Below, one piece after another: positions 1 through 6,317 of a stretch of DNA of 6,317 nt (positions are counted from its first letter, which is position 1; each line of letters begins with the position of its first letter). The notes under the pieces were generated by a model, which searched no databases, was not told where the DNA came from, and saw only the letters and a program-made list of their open reading frames with translations. Source of the stretch: Modestobacter sp. (GTDB taxonomy: Bacteria; Actinomycetota; Actinomycetes; Mycobacteriales; Geodermatophilaceae); the NCBI GenBank assembly GCA_025965775.1, contig JAOPWG010000161.1, forward strand, positions 1 to 6,317, read 5' to 3'. A program made the translations under genes and the position numbers.

Positions 1-677
1 GCCGCAACGTGAACCTGACGATCCTGCTGTTCAACAACCGGATCTACGGGCTCACCAAGGGCCAGTACTCCCCCACCAGCGAGATCGGAAAGGTCACCAA
101 GTCCACGCCCATGGGCTCCCTGGACCATCCGTTCAACCCCGTCTCCCTCGCCCTGGGCGCCGACGCCACGTTCGTCGGGCGGGCGATGGACTCCGACCGC
201 AAGGGCCTCACCGACGTGCTGCGGCAGGCTGCCGAGCACCAGGGGACCTCGCTGGTGGAGATCTACCAGAACTGCAACATCTTCAACGACGGCGCGTTCG
301 AGCTGCTCAAGGACCCGGCGACCGGCACCCAGTGGACCATCCCGCTGGTGCACGGCGAGCCGCTGGTCTTCGGCCCGGGCGGGGCTTCGTGCATCGTGCG
401 CGACGAGGTCGGGGGGCTTCGGATCGCCGAGACCAACCAGGTCGACGCGGCCGAGATCGTCGTCCACGACGCGCACCGGGCCGACCCCTCGTACGCTTTC
501 GCGCTGTCGCGGCTGTCCCACCAGGACCTCCGCTACACGCCGATGGGTGTGTTCCGGAAGGTCGAGAAGCCGGTCTACGACCGGATGATGGCCGATCAGA
601 TCGAGGAGGCCCGCGCCCAGCAGCCCGCCGACCTGGACGCCCTGCTCGCCGGCGGCGACAGCTGGACCGTCGCCTGA
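1..677 (+). CDS. korB: 2-oxoacid:ferredoxin oxidoreductase, beta subunit (KorB), 3' part
   Basis: This is the C-terminal part (224 codons, in frame from position 3) of the thiamine-diphosphate subunit of a 2-oxoglutarate-type ferredoxin oxidoreductase. With the KorA subunit it oxidatively decarboxylates a 2-oxoacid with CoA and reduces ferredoxin in the cytoplasm. The fragment opens with NLTILLFNNRIYGLTKGQ, the second half of the ThDP/Mg motif; the GDG half lies off the left edge. Next come the family-typical SPTS, GSLDHPFNPVSLALGA and VEIYQNCNIFNDGAF segments. The tail (DLDALLAGGDSWTV) is of actinobacterial KorB type. Family members are about 340-370 residues, so about one third is missing. 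A GTG at position 9 is internal and not the start. The stop is TGA at 675-677. KorA is expected just upstream, outside the window. 2-Oxoglutarate is the likely substrate, but pyruvate cannot be excluded from this fragment alone. Confidence 0.93.
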   Translation, partial: RNVNLTILLFNNRIYGLTKGQYSPTSEIGKVTKSTPMGSLDHPFNPVSLALGADATFVGRAMDSDRKGLTDVLRQAAEHQGTSLVEIYQNCNIFNDGAFELLKDPATGTQWTIPLVHGEPLVFGPGGASCIVRDEVGGLRIAETNQVDAAEIVVHDAHRADPSYAFALSRLSHQDLRYTPMGVFRKVEKPVYDRMMADQIEEARAQQPADLDALLAGGDSWTVA

Positions 678-703
678 GCCCGGCACGACCCCGCAGGTAG
701 CGT

Positions 704-736
704 CAGGGCCCGTCTCCGTCCCGGAGACGGGCCCTG
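704..736. terminator. Bidirectional hairpin terminator between convergent genes
   Basis: A perfect 15-bp inverted repeat lies 27 nt after the korB stop. The left arm is 704-718 (CAGGGCCCGTCTCCG), the loop is TCC, and the right arm is 722-736. There is no U-tract on either side; the right flank is only CGTCCTCTC. This resembles the U-poor strong hairpins common in high-GC actinobacteria. Being palindromic, it could stop both korB and the leftward nuo/prenyl-synthase transcripts, although the minus-strand stop codon is 255 nt away. The function is inferred from structure and position. Confidence 0.8.
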
Positions 737-740
737 CGTC

Positions 741-991
741 CTCTCGGGCCCTGGTCGGGTGAGCCGGTCCGCGGGGTCTGCGACGGGTTGCCGGCCGCGT
801 CTGCCCGGTGACGGGGTCGATCCGCGGCACCTTCCCGGCCAGCGTGCCGAGGTCCGGAGGGCCGCCCGGTCTCGCCGCCGGCGAAGACGTCACCGGAATC
901 CGCGTCCACCGATTGCGCCACGCCGTCGGTCAGGACGGCGGTCAGCCCGGCGGCGGAGCGGAGGGGCAGCAGTCCCCCAGGATGCCGTGGG
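741..991. other. Intergenic spacer with no convincing gene
   Basis: About 250 nt lie between the hairpin and the stop codon of the minus-strand prenyl synthase. Open frames exist on both strands, but their translations are rich in Arg, Pro and Gly, show no recognisable motif, and either run into the prenyl synthase in another frame or lack a plausible ribosome binding site. I see no tRNA-like or riboswitch-like structure. The only local structure noted is a 7-bp hairpin at 921-940. The segment is best read as the 3' untranslated region of the leftward transcript or as decayed sequence. Confidence 0.5.
921..940 (-). other. Small hairpin downstream of the prenyl synthase
   Basis: A perfect 7-bp inverted repeat (CGCCGTC / GACGGCG) with a 6-nt loop lies about 50 nt beyond the prenyl synthase stop codon on the minus strand. 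It has no T-tract. It could be a weak terminator or a 3'-end stabilising hairpin. In such GC-rich DNA a stem of this size can arise by chance. Confidence 0.25.
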
Positions 992-2056
992 TCAGCTCGT
1001 GCGCGTGACCACGTAGGCGCACAGCGCCGACAGCGCCTCGCGGACCGGCCCGTCGGGCACGGCCGACAGGCGCTCACGCGCCCGGTCGGCGTACTCACCG
1101 AGGACCTCGGTCGCCCGGGCCAGGGACGCCGAGGAGCGCAGCAGCGCCAGCGCCTCGGCGTGCTCGTCGTCGTCGACGACCGGGCGGGCCACCAGCTCCC
1201 GCAGCCGCGCCTCGGCCGGGTCGTCGCCCGCGAGAGCGAAGAGCACCGGGAGGGTGGCGATGCCCTCCCGCAGGTCTGTGCCGGGCGACTTCCCGGAGGC
1301 GGTGCTCTCGCTGACGATGTCGATCAGGTCGTCGGAGAGCTGGAAGGCCACCTCGACCTCCTCACCGAATGTGGTCAGCGCGGTGTCCCGCTCGGCGTCG
1401 CCGCCGGCGAAGGTGGCGCCGAATCGCGCGGAGGTGGCCACCAGCGAGCCGGTCTTGTCGGCCAGCACCGCCAGGTAGTGGGCGACCGGGTCCTCGCCCG
1501 GTCGGGCGCCGACGGTCTCCCGGAGCTGACCGGTGACCAGGCGCTCGAACGTGCGGGCCTGCACCCGGACCGCGTCGGGACCGAGGTCGGCCAGCAGGTC
1601 GGAGGCGCGCGCGAAGAGGAAGTCGCCGGTCAGGATGGCCACGCTGTTGCCCCAGCGGCTGTTCGCGCTCGGGGCTCCGCGGCGCACGGACGCCTCGTCC
1701 ATCACGTCGTCGTGGTACAGCGTGGCCAGGTGGGTGAGCTCGCATACCACCGCGGACTGGACCACGCCGGGGGCCTGCGGGTCGCCCAGCTGGGCGGCCA
1801 GCAGAGCCAGCATCGGGCGGAACCGCTTGCCGCCGGCGGCCATCAGGTGGCCGGCCGCCTCACTGACGAAGGGGTGCTCGCTGGCCACCGAGGAGATCAG
1901 GGCGGCCTCGACCCGGGCGAGCCCTGTGGCGAGGGACTCGCCCAGTTCACCCTCGGGCAGCCACGGCCCGATGGTGGATGCGGGGATCGAGGGCCGGTGC
2001 CACAGTTGGGTGTCGCCCCCGCTGCCCCGTGCGCTGGTGGTGCCGGCTCCGGTCAT
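992..2056 (-). CDS. grcC: Long-chain trans-polyprenyl diphosphate synthase (GrcC-like)
   Basis: This 354-residue class I prenyltransferase adds isopentenyl diphosphate units to an allylic primer, making an all-trans long-chain diphosphate, probably the menaquinone side chain. In order it has GGKRFRP (residues 75-81, IPP binding), the first Asp-rich motif DDVMD (116-120) in LYHDDVMDEASVRRG, GDFLFA (144-149), DKTGSL (200-205), the second Asp-rich motif DDLID (242-246) and GTDLREG (259-265). Ala occupies position -5 and Thr position -4 before the first Asp-rich motif. No aromatic residue blocks the pocket there, which favours a long product. The overall pattern, including the C-terminal region, matches mycobacterial GrcC1 from memory. 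The ATG at 2056 was chosen; an in-frame GTG at 2089 would add 11 residues, with a GGAG 12 nt ahead of it. The gene lies 60 nt after nuoN on the same strand. Exact chain length cannot be read from sequence. Confidence 0.93.
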   Translation of the reverse strand: MTGAGTTSARGSGGDTQLWHRPSIPASTIGPWLPEGELGESLATGLARVEAALISSVASEHPFVSEAAGHLMAAGGKRFRPMLALLAAQLGDPQAPGVVQSAVVCELTHLATLYHDDVMDEASVRRGAPSANSRWGNSVAILTGDFLFARASDLLADLGPDAVRVQARTFERLVTGQLRETVGARPGEDPVAHYLAVLADKTGSLVATSARFGATFAGGDAERDTALTTFGEEVEVAFQLSDDLIDIVSESTASGKSPGTDLREGIATLPVLFALAGDDPAEARLRELVARPVVDDDEHAEALALLRSSASLARATEVLGEYADRARERLSAVPDGPVREALSALCAYVVTRTS

Positions 2057-2065
2057 CAAACGACG

Positions 2066-2071
2066 AAGATA
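2066..2071 (-). promoter_or_regulatory. Candidate -10 element for a leaderless prenyl synthase transcript
   Basis: On the minus strand TATCTT (2071 to 2066) fits the actinobacterial TANNNT -10 pattern. It lies 9 nt before the ATG at 2056, so transcription would begin at or next to that ATG. No Shine-Dalgarno sequence is visible directly before this ATG, which agrees with a leaderless message. No convincing -35 box is seen. The AT-rich patch is conspicuous in its GC-rich surroundings, but a six-base match is weak evidence. Confidence 0.3.
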
Positions 2072-2116
2072 GCCGCCGCGCGCACCCACCCGAGCACCGG
2101 GCTCCGCGGACGGCCC

Positions 2117-3661
2117 TCAGCCCACCAGCACCGCGGCGGACTGCGCCAGGTCCAGCAGCGGTCCGGGCACGATCCCCAGCACCAGCGTGGCGGCGGCGGT
2201 GACGGCCAGCACCACCGTCGTCGGCAGCCCGGCCACGCCCACGGTGGGCCCGTCCGGCGCCGGATCGGAGAAGTACATGAGCACGACCAGGCGCAGGTAG
2301 AAGAAGGCGGCGACCGCGCTGGTCAGCACGGCGACGACCACGAGCGGCCACGCGCCGACCTCGATCGCGGCCCGGAAGACGACGAACTTCCCGGTGAAAC
2401 CGCTGGTGAGCGGGATCCCGGCCAGGGCCAGCAGGAAGAAGGTCATCAGCCCGGCGGTGAGCGGGGAGCGCTGGGCCAGTCCGGCCCACTGCGACAGGTG
2501 GGTCGCCTCGCCGTCCCCGTCGCGCACCAGGGTGATCACGGCGAACGCGCCCAGCGTCGTGAGCCCGTAGGTGAGCAGGTAGAACATCGTCGCGGCCAGC
2601 CCCGGGCCCGAGCCGTCGTTGGCCAGGCCGATGACGCCGGTGAGCAGGAAGCCGGCGTGCGCGATGGAGGAGTAGGCGAGCATCCGTTTGACGTCGGTCT
2701 GGGTCAGCCCGAGCACCGCACCGACCACCATCGAGACGATGGCCAGCCCGTAGACCAGCGGACGCCACGTCCAGTCGGCGGTGCCGAAGGCCACGTAGAG
2801 CAGCCGCAGCACCGCCCCGAAAGCGGCGACCTTGGTCGCCGCGGCCATGAACGCGGTGACCGGGGTCGGCGCGCCCTGGTAGACGTCCGGCGTCCAGGTG
2901 TGGAAGGGCGCGACGCTGGCCTTGAACATCAGGCCGACCATGAGCAGACCCAGGCCCAGCACGAGCAGCGTGTCGGTCCCTCCGGCTCCGGCGGCGGTGC
3001 GGATGTCAGCCAGCTGGACGCTGCCGGTGGCGCCGTAGACGAGGGCCAGCCCGTAGAGGAAGAAGGCGGAGGCGAAGGCGCCGAGCAGGAAGTACTTGAC
3101 CGCCGCTTCCTGGGACAGCAGCCGGCGGCGGCGCGCCAGCCCGCTCATCAGATACAGCGGGAGGCTGAGCACCTCCAGCGCCACGAACATGATCAGCAGG
3201 TCGTTGGCGGCGGTGAACAGCATCATGCCGCCGACGGCGAAGGAGGCCAGCGGATAGACCTCGGTCTGCACCCGCGCGGACGTTGCCAGCTCCGCGTCCC
3301 GCACGCTCCCGGCCGGGACGGCCGCCGAGGCGACGAACGCCGAGCCCGCCGGGTCCAGCGACCTCTCGGCGAACAGCAGCACCGACAGCGCACCCAGCCC
3401 GGCGATGGTGGCCTGCAGGAACAGCGCCGCACCGTCGACGGCCAGCGCCCGGCCGGCGGTGACCTCCTGGCTGCCGGCCAGCAGCAACGTCGAGGCGAAG
3501 GCACCCACCATGCCGACCAGCGCGACCGCGACCTGTACCGGATGCCGCACGCGACGCGGCGCGAAGGCCTCCACGAGGACACCGACCGCGGCGGCGGCGA
3601 AGACGAACAGCAGCGGCGCCAGCGCAGCCAGCGACAGCTGCGGGGCCTGGATCGCGCCCAT
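2117..3661 (-). CDS. nuoN: NADH-quinone oxidoreductase subunit N (NuoN)
   Basis: This 514-residue membrane subunit of respiratory complex I belongs to the Mrp-antiporter-like family and forms one of the proton channels of the membrane arm. The diagnostic core is present: ALEVLSLPLYLMSGLAR with the TM5 glutamate (E163), FKASVAPFHTWTPDVYQGAPTPVTAF with K247, the TM8 lysine in AAATK (K277), and DVKRMLAYSSIAHAGF. K425 in GFTGKF sits in the broken TM12 helix, where NuoN carries Lys. These match the E. coli channel residues E133, K217, K247 and K395 as remembered. About 14 membrane helices are expected from the hydrophobic stretches. Residues 98-136 form an enlarged polar and Ala-rich loop. The ATG at 3661 overlaps the nuoM stop by 1 nt (TGATG) and has a good ribosome binding site. 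TGA is at 2117-2119. NuoN is the usual last subunit gene of the nuo operon. Confidence 0.97.
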   Translation of the reverse strand: MGAIQAPQLSLAALAPLLFVFAAAAVGVLVEAFAPRRVRHPVQVAVALVGMVGAFASTLLLAGSQEVTAGRALAVDGAALFLQATIAGLGALSVLLFAERSLDPAGSAFVASAAVPAGSVRDAELATSARVQTEVYPLASFAVGGMMLFTAANDLLIMFVALEVLSLPLYLMSGLARRRRLLSQEAAVKYFLLGAFASAFFLYGLALVYGATGSVQLADIRTAAGAGGTDTLLVLGLGLLMVGLMFKASVAPFHTWTPDVYQGAPTPVTAFMAAATKVAAFGAVLRLLYVAFGTADWTWRPLVYGLAIVSMVVGAVLGLTQTDVKRMLAYSSIAHAGFLLTGVIGLANDGSGPGLAATMFYLLTYGLTTLGAFAVITLVRDGDGEATHLSQWAGLAQRSPLTAGLMTFFLLALAGIPLTSGFTGKFVVFRAAIEVGAWPLVVVAVLTSAVAAFFYLRLVVLMYFSDPAPDGPTVGVAGLPTTVVLAVTAAATLVLGIVPGPLLDLAQSAAVLVG

Positions 3662-5304
3662 CAGTTGGTCCCCTCGGAGCCGGGGTGGATGGGGGTGATG
3701 CCGCCGGGATCGGACCCGATGTCGCCCATCGTGGCCGCGACGGCCGGCTGGACCAGGTCGATCAGCGGCTGCGGGTAGACCCCGAGGACGACGATCAGCG
3801 CGATCAGCGGGGCCACCACGGCGAGCTCCCGCCCGGAGAGGTCCTGGACCCGCCGCGTGCGGGCGCGTGCCGGGGCATCGAGGACGGCGGTCGCCCCGAC
3901 CGAGGTGCCGGCCGGGACCGCGGGTGCGGGTCCGGCTGCGGGCTCCTCGTCACCGGCGAACAACACACCCCGCGGCGGGCCCTGCATGGTCCGCTGGTAC
4001 ATGAGCAGGATGTAGAGCGCGGCCAGGATCATGCCGGCGGTGGCCAGGATGGCGAACACCGGCCGGGTCGGGAACGACCCGATCAGCACCAGCAACTCGC
4101 TGACGAAGCTGTTCGTGCCGGGCAGGGACAGCGAGGCCAGCCCGGCGATCAGCAGCGCGCCGGCGAGCAGCGGAGCCTTCGCCGCGACCCCGCCGTAGTC
4201 GCGGATCTGCCGGGAGCCGCCGCGGCCGATCAGCATGCCGACGACCAGGAACAGCAGGCCGGTGGCGATGCCGTGGTTGACCATGTACAGCACCGCCCCG
4301 GTGGCCGCCTCGGTGGTGAAGGCGAAGATCCCCAGCGCGATGAAGCCGAAGTGGGCGATCGAGGTGTAGGACACCAGCCGCTTCATGTCGCTCTGTCCCA
4401 TCGCCAGCAGCGCGGCGTACAGGATCCCGACGACGGCCAGGACCAGGACCCACGGGGCGAGTTCACGGGCCGCGTCGGGGAACAGCGGCAGGCAGTACCG
4501 CAGGAAGCCGAACGTGCCGACCTTGTCCAGCACCCCGACCAACAGCACGGCTCCGCCGATGGGTGCCTCGGCACCGGAGTCGGGCAGCCAGGTGTGGAAG
4601 GGCACCAACGGCGCCTTGATCGCGAAGGCGAGGAAGAAGCCGAGGAACAGCAGCTTCTGAACGCCCGGGTCGATGTCGAGCTGGCGCAGCGCGTCGAAGG
4701 CGAAGGTCCCCCGGCCCAGCTGGGAGCTGCTGACCACGTAGAGCCCGATGACCGCGGCGAGCATGATCAGCCCGCCGAACAGGCTGTAGAGGAAGAACTT
4801 CATCGCCGCGTACTGCCGGCGCGGCCCGCCGTAGCTGCCGATCAGGAAGTACATCGGGACGAGCATCGCCTCGAAGAAGACGTAGAACAGGAAGACGTCG
4901 GTCGCGGCGAAGACCCCGACCATCATCGCCTCGAGCAGCAGCAGCCAGGCGACGTAGGACCGCATCGACCGGTTCGCCGGCATCGTGTCCGCCCAGGAGG
5001 CCAACAGCACCACCGGCACGAGCACACCGATCAGCAGCAGCATGACCAGCGCGATGCCGTCGACGCCCAGAGCGAAGCTGACACCGAAATCGGCGATCCA
5101 GCTGACCGAGGTGGTCAGCTGGAACCGCGGGCCGCCGGTGTCGAAGGCGACGGTGGCGAGCCCGGCCAGCACCAGGACCAGCAGGCTGACGCCGAGGGCG
5201 ACCTGCTTGGCCAGCAACTCCCGACCGCGGGGCAGCGCCGCGACGGCCGCGCTCCCGACGGCCGGGACGACGATCATGGCCAGCAACCACGGAAAGCCGC
5301 TCAT
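3661..5304 (-). CDS. nuoM: NADH-quinone oxidoreductase subunit M (NuoM)
   Basis: This 547-residue complex I membrane subunit is a proton-channel protein of the antiporter-like family. Hallmarks in order are FALGVDGIAL (77-86), FYVFFEAMLVPMYFLIG with the TM5 glutamate E145, the TM7 lysine K230 in FAIKAPLVPFHTWLPD, K261 in GVLDKVGTFGFLR, SDMKRLVSYTSIAHFGF, H344 in MVNHG, and E402 in NSFVSELLVLIGSF. E402 is the TM12 glutamate that distinguishes NuoM from NuoL and NuoN. The C-terminus VYPQPLIDLVQPAV is typical. The protein is about 35-40 residues longer than the usual 500-510, owing to a Pro/Ala-rich segment at residues 450-486 before the last helix. The start is the ATG at 5304, overlapping the nuoL stop (ATGA, 4 nt). 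The reading frame stays open far upstream, but that stretch lies within nuoL in another frame and is not coding. Confidence 0.97.
   Translation of the reverse strand: MSGFPWLLAMIVVPAVGSAAVAALPRGRELLAKQVALGVSLLVLVLAGLATVAFDTGGPRFQLTTSVSWIADFGVSFALGVDGIALVMLLLIGVLVPVVLLASWADTMPANRSMRSYVAWLLLLEAMMVGVFAATDVFLFYVFFEAMLVPMYFLIGSYGGPRRQYAAMKFFLYSLFGGLIMLAAVIGLYVVSSSQLGRGTFAFDALRQLDIDPGVQKLLFLGFFLAFAIKAPLVPFHTWLPDSGAEAPIGGAVLLVGVLDKVGTFGFLRYCLPLFPDAARELAPWVLVLAVVGILYAALLAMGQSDMKRLVSYTSIAHFGFIALGIFAFTTEAATGAVLYMVNHGIATGLLFLVVGMLIGRGGSRQIRDYGGVAAKAPLLAGALLIAGLASLSLPGTNSFVSELLVLIGSFPTRPVFAILATAGMILAALYILLMYQRTMQGPPRGVLFAGDEEPAAGPAPAVPAGTSVGATAVLDAPARARTRRVQDLSGRELAVVAPLIALIVVLGVYPQPLIDLVQPAVAATMGDIGSDPGGITPIHPGSEGTN
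3670..3675 (-). promoter_or_regulatory. Ribosome binding site of nuoN
   Basis: GAGGGG on the minus strand lies 8 nt before the nuoN ATG at 3661, inside the last codons of nuoM. It fixes the nuoN start at the 1-nt overlap and shows that nuoN can recruit ribosomes itself as well as by coupling to nuoM. Confidence 0.7.
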
Positions 5305-6317
5305 GCCGTCGTCACCGCGATCAGCGCACCGGCGACGACGACGGCGCCGCCCAGCATGCCCAGCGCGTAGCTGCGCACGAACCCGGTCTGCGCGCGGCCC
5401 AGCCGGGACGACGATCCGCCCAGCGCCGCGGCGGCCCCGTTGACCACGCCGTCCACCCCTCGGTTGTCGACGAACACCAGCGCGCGGGTCAGCCACATGC
5501 CCGGCCGCATCAGCAACGACTCGTTGACCGCGTCCGCGTACAGCGCCCTGCGGGCCGCCCGCACGACCGGGGAGACCCGCGCCGGGGCGGTGAGCGGCAC
5601 CTCGCGCCGGCCCACGAACAACCAGGCGATGACGGCGCCCAGCAGCACCACCACGGTGACCAGGACGGTGATCGCCAGCGGCGAGACGACCGCGTGGGCC
5701 GGCTCGGCCGCCGGACCGAACACCGGCTCCAGCCAGCGGGCCAGGGGGAAGGCCTGCACCAGCAGGAACCCGGCGGCCACCGACCCGACGGCCAGCACGA
5801 CCATCGGGACCGTCATCACCGGCGGGGACTCGTGCGGATGGACCCCGTCGTCCCACCGCGGCCGGCCGAAGAAGGTCAACAGCATCAGCCGGGTCATGTA
5901 GAAGGCGGTCAGCCCGGCACCGAGCACGGCGACGCCGCCCAGCAGCCAGCCCGACGTGCCGCCCCGGGCGAAGGCGGCCTCGATGATCGCGTCCTTGGTC
6001 CACCAGCCCGACAGCAGTGGGAAGCCGATCAGCGCCAGGTAGCCCAGGCCGAAGGTGACGAAGGTGACCTTCATCTTCCCGGCCAGCCCGCCGAAGCGGC
6101 GCATGTCGGTCTCCTCGCCCATGCCGTGCATCACCGAGCCGGCGCCGAGGAACAGCCCGGCCTTGAAGAAGCCGTGCGTGAGCAGGTGCGCCAGGCCCGC
6201 GACGTAGCCCGCCGGCCCCAGGCCGACGGCCAGGAACATGTAGCCGATCTGGCTGACGGTGGAATAGGCCAGCACCCGCTTGATGTCGTCCTGCGCGCAG
6301 CCGGCGATCGCGCCGAT
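5301..6317 (-). CDS. nuoL: NADH-quinone oxidoreductase subunit L (NuoL), 3' part
   Basis: These are the C-terminal 338 residues of the largest complex I antiporter-like subunit, which carries the distal proton channel and the long lateral helix; full proteins are about 620-650 residues. Numbering from the window edge, the fragment begins IGAIAGCAQDDIKRVLAYSTVSQIGYM, the conserved TM9-10 region. LLTHGFFKAGLFLGAGSVMH (45-64) carries the channel histidine. SGWWTKDAI contains K108, the TM12 lysine characteristic of NuoL. FFGRPRW and the HPHESP loop (160-165) follow. The later part has the lateral-helix and final-helix pattern (residues about 250-338): a polar stretch with YADAVNESLLMRPG, then a terminal Gly/Ala/Val-rich membrane helix ending at the TGA at 5301-5303. 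A GTG at 6275 is internal. The 5' end lies beyond the right edge, where nuoK would be expected. Confidence 0.97.
   Translation of the reverse strand: MGAIAGCAQDDIKRVLAYSTVSQIGYMFLAVGLGPAGYVAGLAHLLTHGFFKAGLFLGAGSVMHGMGEETDMRRFGGLAGKMKVTFVTFGLGYLALIGFPLLSGWWTKDAIIEAAFARGGTSGWLLGGVAVLGAGLTAFYMTRLMLLTFFGRPRWDDGVHPHESPPVMTVPMVVLAVGSVAAGFLLVQAFPLARWLEPVFGPAAEPAHAVVSPLAITVLVTVVVLLGAVIAWLFVGRREVPLTAPARVSPVVRAARRALYADAVNESLLMRPGMWLTRALVFVDNRGVDGVVNGAAAALGGSSSRLGRAQTGFVRSYALGMLGGAVVVAGALIAVTTA
5312..5316 (-). promoter_or_regulatory. Weak ribosome binding site of nuoM
   Basis: GGTGA on the minus strand sits 7 nt before the nuoM ATG at 5304, inside the nuoL 3' end. It is a poor match to the anti-Shine-Dalgarno sequence. 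With the ATGA overlap, nuoM translation probably depends largely on coupling to nuoL. Confidence 0.4.

Noticed and set aside
808..1008. Plus-strand small open frames in the spacer
   Set aside because: They overlap the prenyl synthase stop region, have no clear ribosome binding site and resemble no known small protein.
703..1098. Minus-strand 131-codon open frame spanning the intergenic spacer and the prenyl synthase 3' end
   Set aside because: It overlaps the end of the prenyl synthase in another frame and crosses the terminator hairpin. It has no recognisable motif and an Arg/Pro/Gly-rich composition.
1947..2768. Minus-strand 273-codon open frame across the nuoN 3' end and prenyl synthase 5' end
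   Set aside because: It is an out-of-frame shadow of nuoN and the prenyl synthase, with an Arg/Gly/Ala-dominated translation.
1160..3778. Very long plus-strand open frame (872 codons) antisense to the prenyl synthase and nuoN
   Set aside because: Its translation is dominated by Gly, Gln, Arg, His and Asp, with no domains. It is the mirror of GC-biased third positions in the real minus-strand genes, a common artefact in high-GC genomes.
3685..5370. Long plus-strand open frame (561 codons) antisense to nuoM
   Set aside because: It has the same low-complexity Asp/Gln/Gly/Arg composition and lies wholly opposite a well-supported nuoM.
5305..6003. Apparent 233-residue N-terminal extension of NuoM
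   Set aside because: This part of the frame overlaps nuoL, is Arg/Gly/Ala-rich and has no membrane helices. The true nuoM start is the ATG at 5304, with the classic ATGA overlap.

Overview
This is a very GC-rich window (roughly 70% or more by eye). Its protein sequences fit an actinobacterium. The tight gene overlaps, the mycobacterial-type long-chain prenyl synthase and the actinobacterial KorB C-terminus suggest Actinomycetia, plausibly near Geodermatophilaceae. That family-level placement is an inference and was not searched.

Layout, left to right. Positions 1-677 (+) hold the 3' part of korB, the thiamine-diphosphate subunit of a 2-oxoacid:ferredoxin oxidoreductase. Just beyond its stop is a perfect 15-bp hairpin (704-736), well placed as a shared terminator for the two convergent transcription units. 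Positions 741-991 show no convincing gene. All remaining genes are on the minus strand. Read in transcription order they are nuoL (3' part, 6317-5301), nuoM (5304-3661), nuoN (3661-2117) and a long-chain trans-polyprenyl diphosphate synthase (2056-992).

The nuo genes encode the three antiporter-like proton-pumping subunits of respiratory complex I. They overlap by 4 nt (nuoL/nuoM, ATGA) and 1 nt (nuoM/nuoN, TGATG), so they are almost certainly translationally coupled. The prenyl synthase follows after a 60-nt gap and has the hallmarks of an enzyme making a long prenyl chain, most likely the menaquinone tail. The operon thus joins the quinone-reducing proton pump to an enzyme for its quinone substrate. 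KorAB makes reduced ferredoxin from 2-oxoglutarate and lies convergent to it, so the whole window concerns central redox metabolism.

I see no mobile element, CRISPR array, tRNA, rRNA or clear novel system. The points worth a second look are a Pro/Ala-rich insertion in a NuoM loop, an enlarged loop in NuoN, a possible leaderless promoter for the prenyl synthase, the intergenic hairpin and the unexplained 250-nt spacer.
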